From: Oscillospiraceae bacterium
Lineage (GTDB): Bacteria > Bacillota > Clostridia > Oscillospirales > CAG-272
DNA length: 64,000 nt
Assembly: GCA_015064735.1 (NCBI GenBank)
Contig: SVRP01000001.1
Coordinates: 124,001-188,000, forward strand
Direction: 5' to 3'
Position 1 is the first letter of the stretch; each line of letters opens with the position of its first letter. The notes beneath the pieces are model-generated. The model was not told the origin of the DNA. It saw only the letters and a program-made list of their open reading frames with translations, and did not search any database. The position numbers were made by a program, and so were the translations under genes. Shown here one piece after another: positions 39,835-46,895 of this stretch.

Positions 39835-40290
39835 ATGACGAGCGAAAGACGAGTTGAACTGTTTGCAAAAATGTTCGATTACGTTTATGAAACCGCAGGA
39901 ACAGGCGAAATCGCCATCGACATTTTCAGGGGCATCGGCTTTGAGCCGAATGAGATCCTCGAATGTATGGAGCAGAGAGAAAAGAACCGAACCGAAAAGG
40001 TTGATACTCAGAGCAAGGACTATAAGAAATTCGTTGTCTTCAACCCTGCTTGTGAGGACGCACTCCTCGAAGGAGAGTTCGGAGATGTTTTGATCTTCGA
40101 CTCGGTTATGCAGGCAAGAATGTATCTCGAAGAAAACGGAGCAACGCCCGAACAGGTAAAGAGAATGAAGTATCTCCGCAGACTTGGAACGTGCAAGCGT
40201 TGCGGCGGTCCCCTCTTCCGTAGCTTGCTTCCGGGATACAAGTATCAGTGCTTCGGATGCGATGAAGATTTTTACTCGATTGAACAATAG
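39835..40290 (+). CDS. Early protein with C-terminal zinc ribbon (151 aa)
   Basis: This 151-residue protein has a helical N-terminus (ERRVELFAKMFDYVYETAGTGEIAIDIFRGIGFEPNEILECMEQREKN) and a C-terminal CKRCGGPLFRSLLPGYKYQCFGC ribbon. The start follows TAAGGAGGCCTGAAAG. Function unknown. Confidence 0.6.
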   Translation: MTSERRVELFAKMFDYVYETAGTGEIAIDIFRGIGFEPNEILECMEQREKNRTEKVDTQSKDYKKFVVFNPACEDALLEGEFGDVLIFDSVMQARMYLEENGATPEQVKRMKYLRRLGTCKRCGGPLFRSLLPGYKYQCFGCDEDFYSIEQ

Positions 40291-40306
40291 AAAGGAGGAC
40301 GACGTT

Positions 40307-40594
40307 ATGACACAGGAGAAAAAGATCACGGCAACAGCAGACGAGCTTGCTGAGTATTTGTTCGAGCGTAAAGATAAGCTCCCCACGGTTGACTTTCAGG
40401 CAGACATCGACAACTGGAATTTCAGCGTTGCGGTAGTGAACTTCGCAGATTCGCTTTTGGTTATCGGGAACTACTACGGCGGTGGCTGTCCGATGTGCTA
40501 TGACCTCAAAGACGATACGGACTCGACGGATCTCGCAGAAGCAATTTCCGGTTGGTTCCACGAGATCGGATGCGGCGAGCAGGTTTATCTCTAA
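40307..40594 (+). CDS. Early protein ending cluster III (95 aa)
   Basis: The start chosen is ATG 40307 after AGAAAGGAGGACGACGTT. The 95-residue protein contains KKITATADELAEYLFERKDKLPTVDFQADIDNWNFSVAVVNFADSLLVIGNYYGGGCPMCYDL. The GGGCPMC turn could be a metal or redox site. No known family. Confidence 0.6.
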   Translation: MTQEKKITATADELAEYLFERKDKLPTVDFQADIDNWNFSVAVVNFADSLLVIGNYYGGGCPMCYDLKDDTDSTDLAEAISGWFHEIGCGEQVYL

Positions 40595-40601
40595 ACGAAA
40601 G

Positions 40602-40645
40602 GGCGTTCCGTTACCGATTGGTAGCGAAACGCCTTTGTTTTGTTC
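40602..40645 (+). terminator. Terminator of early cluster III
   Basis: GGCGTT (40602) pairs with AACGCC (40628-40633) around a loop that contains TTACCGATTGGTA, and TTTGTTTTG follows. It lies 8 bases after the last cluster III stop. Confidence 0.7.
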
Positions 40646-40737
40646 TGTTTGAAAATAAAAACAGATATTTTAGAAAAATATTTGAAAAATATCTGCAAAA
40701 CTATTGACTTTTGGCTCGGTCTATTGTAAGATAAGTA
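40646..40737 (+). promoter_or_regulatory. Early promoter P4
   Basis: TTGACT (40704), 17 bases, TAAGAT (40727), preceded by TATTTTAGAAAAATATTTGAAAAATAT. Unlike the other copies the downstream AAAGTAAAG is replaced by an operator-like palindrome. Confidence 0.75.
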
Positions 40738-40756
40738 TGTAGGTTACAAACCTACA
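40738..40756. promoter_or_regulatory. Operator-like inverted repeat at P4 start site
   Basis: TGTAGGTT-ACA-AACCTACA is a perfect 8-bp inverted repeat directly after the -10 box, at the expected transcription start. It could bind a dimeric repressor or form a 5' hairpin. No other copy was seen in the window. Confidence 0.6.
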
Positions 40757-40783
40757 AATAACACAGGCGGCAGGAGGTGTTAA

Positions 40784-40990
40784 TTGAAAGTGAGACCAAA
40801 ATTTATGACTCCAAAACAATATGCTCGTTTGTCTGATTGGTTGAAATCCAAGGGACTTACAGCAGAAGATTTCGATGAATGTATCCACTACATAGCAGGC
40901 GTCCCCTTAATTACCACTACCGAAAACGCGGTAGAAAAAGAAAAGCCGAGCTCTCTCCCCCTTAAAGAAAGAACTCGGCAAACCCAGTAA
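40784..40990 (+). CDS. Small early protein, unknown (68 aa)
   Basis: TTG start 40784 after GGCAGGAGGTGTTAA. Residues 8-45 (TPKQYARLSDWLKSKGLTAEDFDECIHYIAG) are helical and might be a small HTH; the rest is polar. As the first gene after P4 and its palindrome it could be an autoregulator, which is inference only. Confidence 0.5.
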   Translation: MKVRPKFMTPKQYARLSDWLKSKGLTAEDFDECIHYIAGVPLITTTENAVEKEKPSSLPLKERTRQTQ

Positions 40991-41090
40991 AACCCCTCTC
41001 GTGTGAGAGGGAGGGGCGAGCGGAACATTCCTGCCACCGCTTGCCCCTTGATTATAACACATCGGCAGGAGAAAGTCAAGAGGTGAATGA
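40991..41090 (+). other. GC-rich hairpin region
   Basis: No gene is supported. CCCCTCTC and GAGAGGGAGGGG can pair, as can GCCGAG and CTCGGC just inside the preceding ORF's end (40952-40979). The region may weaken transcription. A weak TATAAC occurs at 41055. Confidence 0.35.
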
Positions 41091-41342
41091 ATGGAAGCAG
41101 TAGTAATCGGAAGAGAAATCGCAAAACTCGAACAGAAAGAGTTTGAATTAAGCGAAAGACTCGAAGCCAAAGTGAAGGAGTTCAGGGAGAACGCAGCAAA
41201 GTACACTATCTATGATATTGGCACGTTTCTTCCGGGAGAGCTCGACAGAATCAACGATACCAGAAGACAGCTCGACGAGGTTAGAGAGAAACTTCGTATG
41301 CTTGCTTGGATGAAAAAGGAGGTCGAAGAAAACAATGGATGA
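41091..41342 (+). CDS. Coiled-coil early protein, unknown (83 aa)
   Basis: This 83-residue protein is almost all coiled coil (AVVIGREIAKLEQKEFELSERLEAKVKEFRENAAKY...DRINDTRRQLDEVREKLRML). The start follows GCAGGAGAAAGTCAAGAGGTG. It overlaps the next gene by 8 bases. Confidence 0.6.
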   Translation: MEAVVIGREIAKLEQKEFELSERLEAKVKEFRENAAKYTIYDIGTFLPGELDRINDTRRQLDEVREKLRMLAWMKKEVEENNG

Positions 41343-41727
41343 GAAAAGACCGGAACTGTATGTTCTTCAAATGGAAGGCAGAACCCGATATGACTTTATC
41401 GACAAGGGCGAGTTCACTACATACGAAAAATGTTACGATGCGGCAGACAAGATAGCCGCAAGCCCAGATTACAAAGACGAAGATTTCATCATTTTCGAAC
41501 CAGCGACCGGATTCAGACAGAGGTTGTCGGCTCACTTGTTCCAGCAGGAACAATGCCCTGAATGCAATAAGACCGTAAGCCACCACAAGATGTGCAGAAC
41601 GTATGATTGTCACGGGATCCCGTTCAGATTTGTTTGCCACGCTTGCTACGAAAAGATTATGTTAAGCAAAGGCTACGACGGAGAGTATTACACGGAAGCC
41701 GATGAGTGCATCGACTCCGACTATTGA
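41335..41727 (+). CDS. Early protein with zinc-binding Cys/His motif (130 aa)
   Basis: This 130-residue protein has an N-terminal beta domain and then CPECNKTVSHHKMC...CHGIPFRFVCHACYEKI, several Cys/His pairs compatible with one or two zinc ions. The start follows AAGGAGGTCGAAGAAAACA. No known family. Confidence 0.6.
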   Translation: MDEKRPELYVLQMEGRTRYDFIDKGEFTTYEKCYDAADKIAASPDYKDEDFIIFEPATGFRQRLSAHLFQQEQCPECNKTVSHHKMCRTYDCHGIPFRFVCHACYEKIMLSKGYDGEYYTEADECIDSDY

Positions 41728-41743
41728 AAGAAGGTGAAACCGA

Positions 41744-42244
41744 ATGGTAACGTATGAGTATTTGCTCCGTAAGTTCTACGGTAGATACAAGTGGCAATGG
41801 TGCAAGGATCGAGGCTGCAAGCCCGAAGATGTCAATGAGGAAGTCGGCATCAACGGAGAATGCTTCGTCTGTATGGAAGAGTTCGAGGACAACGAATTTC
41901 AGGACGAAGAGTATATGAAGTCCCTCTTGTGCGAGGAGGAGTACAGTTGGTGGCGTATCAAAGACAGCCTCGAATTGAAAGAAACTGAAGAAGATTCGGG
42001 AGACGATAATGGTATTTACTTATGCACGTTCCCTGACAGCGACGATGATTACTGCAAGGGCTTCGTGGTTGAAAAGGAATGGCTCGTAGATGTCCTCGAA
42101 AGAATGGATGGCTTCCATAACCGAGAAGGCGTTGACCTCAAACGCTTCTTGGATAACTATGTTTGGGACGAAACGTGGTTCATTTACCTGAAAGCCAAAA
42201 AGGAAGAATGCGTGATTACGGAAGAGGAGGTGCATTGCAAGTGA
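41744..42244 (+). CDS. Acidic early protein, unknown (166 aa)
   Basis: This 166-residue protein contains LLRKFYGRYKWQWCKDRGCKPEDVNEEVGINGECFVCMEEFEDNEF and a very acidic middle. Cysteines are scattered. The start follows GAAAGAAGGTGAAACCGA. Unknown. Confidence 0.6.
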   Translation: MVTYEYLLRKFYGRYKWQWCKDRGCKPEDVNEEVGINGECFVCMEEFEDNEFQDEEYMKSLLCEEEYSWWRIKDSLELKETEEDSGDDNGIYLCTFPDSDDDYCKGFVVEKEWLVDVLERMDGFHNREGVDLKRFLDNYVWDETWFIYLKAKKEECVITEEEVHCK

Positions 42245-42504
42245 AAGCACTCGGAAGACAAGCCCAGCGTGGCAGAGATCGAATAGCCGAAGAAGAAGCA
42301 AAGAAGCGGCACGAGGAATACCTGAAATGGTTCGAATCCCTTTCAGAAGAAGAAAAGGAAAAGCACCTCGCAGAAAAGAAAGCGTCGTCCAAAAGAGCGA
42401 GGCTTGCCCTCCAAACACTCGGACTTATGAGTGCAATGGCAGGACCTTACGCTTCAAAAGACGAACTCAAAGAAATTTCAAGAATGATGAAAGGAAGTAA
42501 ATGA
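42241..42504 (+). CDS. Helical basic/acidic early protein (87 aa)
   Basis: GTG 42241 is preferred (GTGA overlap with the upstream stop), but TTG 42235 is also possible after AGAGGAGGTG. The protein is a long charged helix (RQAQRGRDRIAEEEAKKRHEEYLKWFESLSEEEKEKHLAEKKASSKRARLAL). It directly precedes DGR target 2. Confidence 0.55.
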   Translation: MKALGRQAQRGRDRIAEEEAKKRHEEYLKWFESLSEEEKEKHLAEKKASSKRARLALQTLGLMSAMAGPYASKDELKEISRMMKGSK

Positions 42505-42505
42505 A

Positions 42506-43630
42506 ATGGCAGAGTTGAAAATCAGAATGCCCGGCACAGAGCTGGAAGCATCGGGGAATGAAAGATTTCTCGAAACGGTCCTTATGAAGATTTGCGATAA
42601 GGACGTGAAACCGAATCCCCAGAAAGCAGGCACAGAAGAAGTGCTTATGGAGCTCGAACCTCCCGAACCCGACATCAAGCACGAGGTTGTTGTTATCTAC
42701 GATAACGCAGGTATCCCCTCGATTATGAGACGCTTCTCGGTCGTTCGCAACTGCGACCTTTTCGAAGGCGGAAGCTCGAAGATTCATTCGGCTTTCAAAG
42801 CAGGCGACGAGGATTTCGATGAGATCTACATCTCGGTATATCCGAACTGCAATATCAACGGAAAGCCTTACTCTCTTCCGGGAATGAAGCCTTGGACGAA
42901 CATCACCAACGACGATGCGGCAAGAGCTTGTTTCAGCAAGGGTGAAGGCTGGCACCTTATGACAGCTCAGGAATGGGGCTTGCTTGCAAACCTCAGCCTG
43001 AAGAACGGAACCCTCCCCCACGGCAACACCGATTTCGGTAAGTATCACGCAAACCCCGATGAGAAAGGTATCTTGGTCGAGGGTTCTTCGGGAATGACCT
43101 TGACAGGAACAGGTCCCGCCACTTGGACGCACGACCATACGGTGACGGGCGTTCACGATCTGTGCGGCAATGTATGGGAAATGGTGAGAGGTCTTCGCTT
43201 CAAGGACGGAAAGGTTCAGGTTGCTGACAATGCGGCACTCGACGTGGATTTGTCTATGAACAGTTCTGAGTGGAGAAGTCTGATTGATCCTGTCAGCGAT
43301 GAAACCATCAGAGTCGATTGTACAGATGGTATCAAGTTCACCACGGCGGAGAACGAAGAGGAAGATTACACGGGTTGCAGATGGGAAGACGTGAAATCGG
43401 ACATCGGGTACACCGAAGAGATGAAGGAACTCGCCCTTTACCCCGGAGAGCCGAATGCGTACTGCTATATCGACGGATCCGAAGGCGAATGGTTCGCCTC
43501 TCGTGGCGGTCACTGGAGCTACAGTTCCTACTACGGTGTCTTCGACTTGTATGGCCACAATGCCCGTTCCGCTACGTGTCACTACCTCGGCTTCCGCTCC
43601 GCTTATTTCCGCAGAAAAACTGTAAACTGA
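42506..43630 (+). CDS. DGR variable protein 2 (C-type lectin/FGE fold), remote target
   Basis: This 374-residue paralogue of the protein at 19543 shares VIYDNAGIPSIMRRF, EGWHLMTAQEWGLLANL, GVHDLCGNVWEMVRG and FASRGGHWS...YLGFRSAYF. Its last 38 codons are VR2, which differs from the template only at template adenines. An N-terminal extension of about 50 residues (MAELKIRMPGTELEASG...) is absent from target 1. It lies in an early-type operon with no structural genes, 22 kb from the RT, so it may act inside the cell or in lysogeny rather than on the virion. It has no signal peptide. The start follows GAAAGGAAGTAAATGAA. Confidence 0.88.
   Translation: MAELKIRMPGTELEASGNERFLETVLMKICDKDVKPNPQKAGTEEVLMELEPPEPDIKHEVVVIYDNAGIPSIMRRFSVVRNCDLFEGGSSKIHSAFKAGDEDFDEIYISVYPNCNINGKPYSLPGMKPWTNITNDDAARACFSKGEGWHLMTAQEWGLLANLSLKNGTLPHGNTDFGKYHANPDEKGILVEGSSGMTLTGTGPATWTHDHTVTGVHDLCGNVWEMVRGLRFKDGKVQVADNAALDVDLSMNSSEWRSLIDPVSDETIRVDCTDGIKFTTAENEEEDYTGCRWEDVKSDIGYTEEMKELALYPGEPNAYCYIDGSEGEWFASRGGHWSYSSYYGVFDLYGHNARSATCHYLGFRSAYFRRKTVN
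43491..43603 (+). repeat. DGR variable repeat VR2
   Basis: These 113 bases align to template 21185-21297 with no gaps. All 15 or so differences are at template A (AAC to CAC, AGC, TAC or GAC; AAT to TAT, GCT or TGT; ATC to CTC; TAT to TCT). No non-A position differs. The pattern of changes differs from VR1, so the two repeats were mutated independently. Confidence 0.92.
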
Positions 43631-43646
43631 TTACTGACAAACTGAT

Positions 43647-43668
43647 GGGGTGGCTGATAAGCCGCCCC
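43647..43668 (+). promoter_or_regulatory. DGR target-recognition hairpin after VR2
   Basis: The 9-bp stem GGGGTGGCT/AGCCGCCCC (one G-T pair) with loop GATA lies 43 bases after VR2. Compared with the VR1 hairpin the upper stem changes in both arms (GC/GC to CT/AG), keeping pairing. The flanking sequence CTGTAAACTG...AAACTGATGGGGTGG is shared with VR1. Confidence 0.78.
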
Positions 43669-43688
43669 TATAAAGAAAGGACAAGGTT

Positions 43689-44129
43689 ATGAGACAAGAA
43701 AAGAGATCTTATACGCACACGCAGGTTTACGACACTATGGTTTACATAGCAGACGATGGAAAGGAGTTCGTCCACAAGAGCGATTGTATCCAGTATGAGT
43801 TGGATAAAGCAAGAGAAGAGGCGAAAGGTAAAATCATCACCTGCGATGAGCTCGAAGGCAAGCCCAACATCGACGGAGGCGAGTACGTCGAGCATCACGG
43901 ATATACTTGGGTGTTCGTAAGAAATGAAGAGGATGCCGAAATGCTGAACAGAATGTTTCTTCTCGACTACGATGATTTCAGTTGCCACATCGGTCAATGG
44001 GTGTGCGTCGAGGAAAGCGAAGACAGTAGTTGGCTCTCCAACATCGAAAACGGTATCAAGTACGCAAAAGAGCTGCTCGATAAGCTCGGATACAACGTGG
44101 AGATTACAAGAAAGGATGAACAGGTATGA
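43689..44129 (+). CDS. Early protein upstream of MazF-like gene, unknown (146 aa)
   Basis: This 146-residue acidic protein (THTQVYDTMVYIADDGKEFVHKSDCIQYELDKAREEAKGKIITCDELEGKPNIDGG) overlaps the MazF-like gene by ATGA. It starts after GAAAGGACAAGGTT, right after the VR2 hairpin. It could be an antitoxin-like partner by position, but no antitoxin motif is visible. Confidence 0.6.
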   Translation: MRQEKRSYTHTQVYDTMVYIADDGKEFVHKSDCIQYELDKAREEAKGKIITCDELEGKPNIDGGEYVEHHGYTWVFVRNEEDAEMLNRMFLLDYDDFSCHIGQWVCVEESEDSSWLSNIENGIKYAKELLDKLGYNVEITRKDEQV

Positions 44130-44644
44130 TCGAAGAAATCAAGAGAGGCAAGATTTTCTACATAGAGAAGATGGGTGGATACGAGGTCGGTTCGGAACAG
44201 AGATCAGGGAGACCTGCTATCGTGGTAAGCAACGATAAGTGCAACGCCTTCAGCGATGTCATCGAGGTTGTTTACCTCACTACACAGCCCAAGAACGACC
44301 TGCCTACCCATATCGACATCAGAAGCACACAGAGAGCATCGGTCGCCCTCTGCGAACAGATCAATTCGGTATCAGTTCAGAGAGTCGGAGAATATGTTGC
44401 TACCTGTACTCCCTACGAGATGACAATGGTGGATGCGGCACTCGCTATCAGCCTTGGTCTTGAATTTGAAAAGCCGAAGGAAAAGGCGGTATCCGCAGCA
44501 CCGGCTCCCAAAGTTGCACCGAAGGAAGAACCCAAGAAGGCACCAGCTCCTGAAACGGCAATCGAAATTGCCAAGATCACCGCAGAAAGAGATACGTACA
44601 AGGCTCTCTATGAAAGTCTGTTCGAAAGAATGGTGGCAAAGTAA
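44126..44644 (+). CDS. PemK/MazF-like toxin-fold protein with C-terminal extension
   Basis: Residues 1-115 match the PemK/MazF fold: RGKIFYIEKMGGYEVGSEQRSGRPAIVVSNDKCN, VVYLTTQPKNDLPTHIDI, SVALCEQINSVSVQRVGEYVATCT. MazF proteins cut single-stranded RNA. Residues 116-172 add a Pro/Ala/Lys linker and a short coiled coil not found in standard MazF. In phages such proteins often stand alone, possibly with changed activity. The next gene overlaps its stop, so translation is coupled. Confidence 0.75.
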   Translation: MIEEIKRGKIFYIEKMGGYEVGSEQRSGRPAIVVSNDKCNAFSDVIEVVYLTTQPKNDLPTHIDIRSTQRASVALCEQINSVSVQRVGEYVATCTPYEMTMVDAALAISLGLEFEKPKEKAVSAAPAPKVAPKEEPKKAPAPETAIEIAKITAERDTYKALYESLFERMVAK

Positions 44645-44859
44645 TGGATGAGCGGGAGATAATGAGTGCTCTTGGTCGAGAGTGTCCTGTTGAATGCAAA
44701 GGCATCCAGTATAAGAAGGTATCGGCGGTCATCTATCGCAAGAGAGATGGCAGAAAGTACATTCAGGCAGAACTCGAAGACAAGGGCGGAAACAGCGTTA
44801 CCATAGACAGTGCGGCGATGGTGACAGAGATCAAGCAAGAAGTGGAGGTTCCGTTTTGA
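44644..44859 (+). CDS. Small early protein, unknown (71 aa)
   Basis: The 71-residue product (DEREIMSALGRECPVECKGIQYKKVSAVIYRKRDGRKYIQAELEDKGGNSVTIDS) is beta-rich. Its ATG overlaps the MazF-like stop (TAATG), and it ends overlapping the next gene's TTG. No known family. Confidence 0.6.
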   Translation: MDEREIMSALGRECPVECKGIQYKKVSAVIYRKRDGRKYIQAELEDKGGNSVTIDSAAMVTEIKQEVEVPF

Positions 44860-45245
44860 GTAAGAGAAAATACAGAAAGGGCGGTCCTATCCTCAGCCTT
44901 GACGAGCTTGCAAGGCAGGAGTTCGTGTACGTAGATCATAAGATTACGCATTGCGGATGGTTCCAGAGCTGGCAGTTCGGTTACACAAAGAGGATGATGG
45001 AGCAAGGGCGTATCTGTTACGCCATCAAGGAAACGCCTGATAAGATTGTTTGCAACAAGTGCGGAAGAAAATTCAAAGACGAAGACGAGTTGCAAAGGTT
45101 CGTGGAGGCACAAATTGCCCCCGATGATGTATATATTCGGAAGTATATCAGAGGAGAGCCGCTGGAAGAAGGAGAAGTGATTTTCAGGGGATGCCCGAAT
45201 TGTAAATGTGACGCCTACCTTATGGACTTGGAGGAGAAGAAATGA
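44856..45245 (+). CDS. Early protein with two CxxC motifs (129 aa)
   Basis: TTG start 44856 after GTGGAGGTTCCG in overlap with the previous stop. CNKCGRKF (about residue 68) and CPNCKCDAY (about 112) form a zinc site; the N-terminus is basic with an LDELARQEFVYVDHKI segment. Function unknown. Confidence 0.6.
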   Translation: MSKRKYRKGGPILSLDELARQEFVYVDHKITHCGWFQSWQFGYTKRMMEQGRICYAIKETPDKIVCNKCGRKFKDEDELQRFVEAQIAPDDVYIRKYIRGEPLEEGEVIFRGCPNCKCDAYLMDLEEKK

Positions 45246-45562
45246 ACGAAAACGTAAAAGAGATGGCGAGAGACCTGTGCGAGTGCTACGTGGATCACGA
45301 CGCCACGTTCGATGCGGAGGCAACAGCAGAAAAGATGGTTGCCAAGGGATACCACAAGCAGATCGAAGGAGAATGGGAATTTGTTGAGAAAGAGGCGTTC
45401 TGGATCTCTGGTATGGAAGAGAGTTTGAGAACGGGAAAACCAACCAAAGCATTGATGCCTGTATGCTCTTGTTGCAAAACGATGTTCGGGAGAATTGTCT
45501 TGGAATATAAGCTATGCCCCGAATGCGGAGCAAGGATGAAAGGAGTTCCTGATGAAAATTGA
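45242..45562 (+). CDS. Early protein with C-terminal zinc ribbon (106 aa)
   Basis: This 106-residue protein opens VKEMARDLCECYVDHDATFDAEATAEKMVAKGYHKQ, a common lead on small Firmicutes phage proteins, and ends CSCCKTMFGRIVLEYKLCPECGARMKG, a zinc ribbon. It overlaps the methyltransferase gene by 11 bases. Confidence 0.65.
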   Translation: MNENVKEMARDLCECYVDHDATFDAEATAEKMVAKGYHKQIEGEWEFVEKEAFWISGMEESLRTGKPTKALMPVCSCCKTMFGRIVLEYKLCPECGARMKGVPDEN

Positions 45563-46103
45563 CATCTACCACACAGATCGGCAGTACGATGTGATATACG
45601 CAGATCCGCCTTGGAAATACCGAAAGTATTCGGGCAAAGGCGAAGGAAAACGAACTGCCGAGAACCATTACGACTGTATGGAGCTGAAAGACCTCAAAGA
45701 GATGCCCGTAAAGAAAATCGCCAAGAAGGATTGTATGCTCTTTATGTGGGTGACTTTCCCCTGCCTGAAGGAAGGGCTTGAACTTATGGAAGCGTGGGGC
45801 TTTAAGTATAAGACCTGCGGTTTCGTATGGGTGAAGCGTAACAAGAAATCGGACAGTTGGTTCTTCGGTCTCGGACATTACACGAGAGCCAACGCAGAGA
45901 TTTGCTTGATAGGCACAAAAGGACACCCGAAAGTCAAGTCGAGATCGGTCAGCCAGATATGCGATGCAAGAGTAGCCGAGCATTCAAAGAAGCCCGACGA
46001 GATCCGTGATCGAATAGTCAAAATTGCGGGGGGGGTACACCTTATCGAGCTGTTCGCCCGTCAGGAAGCCGAGGGCTGGGATTGCTTTGGAAATGAGGTA
46101 TAG
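45552..46103 (+). CDS. MT-A70 family adenine methyltransferase
   Basis: This 183-residue enzyme has the catalytic DPPW motif in YDVIYADPPWKYRKYSGKG (about residue 19), LFMWVTFPCLKEGLELMEAWGFKYKTCGFVWVK and ARANAEICLIGTKG-type SAM-binding blocks. MT-A70 proteins of phages methylate DNA adenines at N6, which may protect from host restriction. The start follows GAAAGGAGTTCCTG. A run of eight G at 46027 sits in the coding frame and could be slippage-prone. Confidence 0.85.
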   Translation: MKIDIYHTDRQYDVIYADPPWKYRKYSGKGEGKRTAENHYDCMELKDLKEMPVKKIAKKDCMLFMWVTFPCLKEGLELMEAWGFKYKTCGFVWVKRNKKSDSWFFGLGHYTRANAEICLIGTKGHPKVKSRSVSQICDARVAEHSKKPDEIRDRIVKIAGGVHLIELFARQEAEGWDCFGNEV

Positions 46104-46118
46104 GAGGATGCACCGTCT

Positions 46119-46880
46119 ATGAAAGCTATCCTCAAATACCCCGGAGCAAAGTGGAAAACGGCAGATTGGGTGATCGAGCATCTGCCCGAACACAGGATTT
46201 ACCTCGAACCCTTTTTCGGCTCTGGAGCGGTGTTCTTCAAAAAGAAGCCCGTTTACATAGAAACGGTAAACGACATAGATGGCGACATCGTAAACCTGTT
46301 CCGTGTATGTCGAGAGCACCCCGCCGAGCTTGCGGCAGCAATCAACCTGACACCGTTTTCGAGAGAAGAGTTTGAGGCCTGCGAGAACGTGGATGTCGAG
46401 GATCCTGTCGAGAGAGCAAGAAGAACTCTCGTCAGATTTCACCAATCGTTCGGCACAAGCAACAGCACCAAGAAATCGTGGAGAAATATCCAGACCGCTG
46501 GAGGACCGAGACCTGAAACGGTTTGGAACTATCTCCCCGAAAGCGTTATCGAGTGCGGAGAACGTCTGAAGCTCGCACAGATCGAGAACACTGATGCGAT
46601 TTCCCTCATTCGCAGATATAGCAAAAAGGAAGCCCTGATATACTGCGATCCTCCGTATCTCCAAACACTTCGGAAGAAATGTATGTACGCACACGAGATG
46701 AGCGAAGAAAAGCACGTGGAGATGCTCGAAGCCTTGCTCGAAAGCGAAGCAAAGGTTATCGTGAGCGGATACGACAGCACCCTATACAACGAAATGCTGA
46801 AAGGTTGGAGAACCGATGAGGCTGTAACAACCGTTCAGCTTGGGCTTCACAGAACAGAAAAACTTTGGATGAATTTTTGA
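46119..46880 (+). CDS. D12-class DNA adenine methylase (Dam-like)
   Basis: This 253-residue protein has motif I LKYPGAKWK with LEPFFGSGAVFF, and motif IV YCDPPYL near residue 172, the order of D12 (alpha-class) N6-adenine methyltransferases. It would modify phage or host DNA at a short site. It is 15 bases after the MT-A70 gene, so the phage carries two different adenine methylases. The target sequence cannot be read from the protein. Confidence 0.88.
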   Translation: MKAILKYPGAKWKTADWVIEHLPEHRIYLEPFFGSGAVFFKKKPVYIETVNDIDGDIVNLFRVCREHPAELAAAINLTPFSREEFEACENVDVEDPVERARRTLVRFHQSFGTSNSTKKSWRNIQTAGGPRPETVWNYLPESVIECGERLKLAQIENTDAISLIRRYSKKEALIYCDPPYLQTLRKKCMYAHEMSEEKHVEMLEALLESEAKVIVSGYDSTLYNEMLKGWRTDEAVTTVQLGLHRTEKLWMNF

Positions 46881-46895
46881 AAAGGAGAAAGAAAA

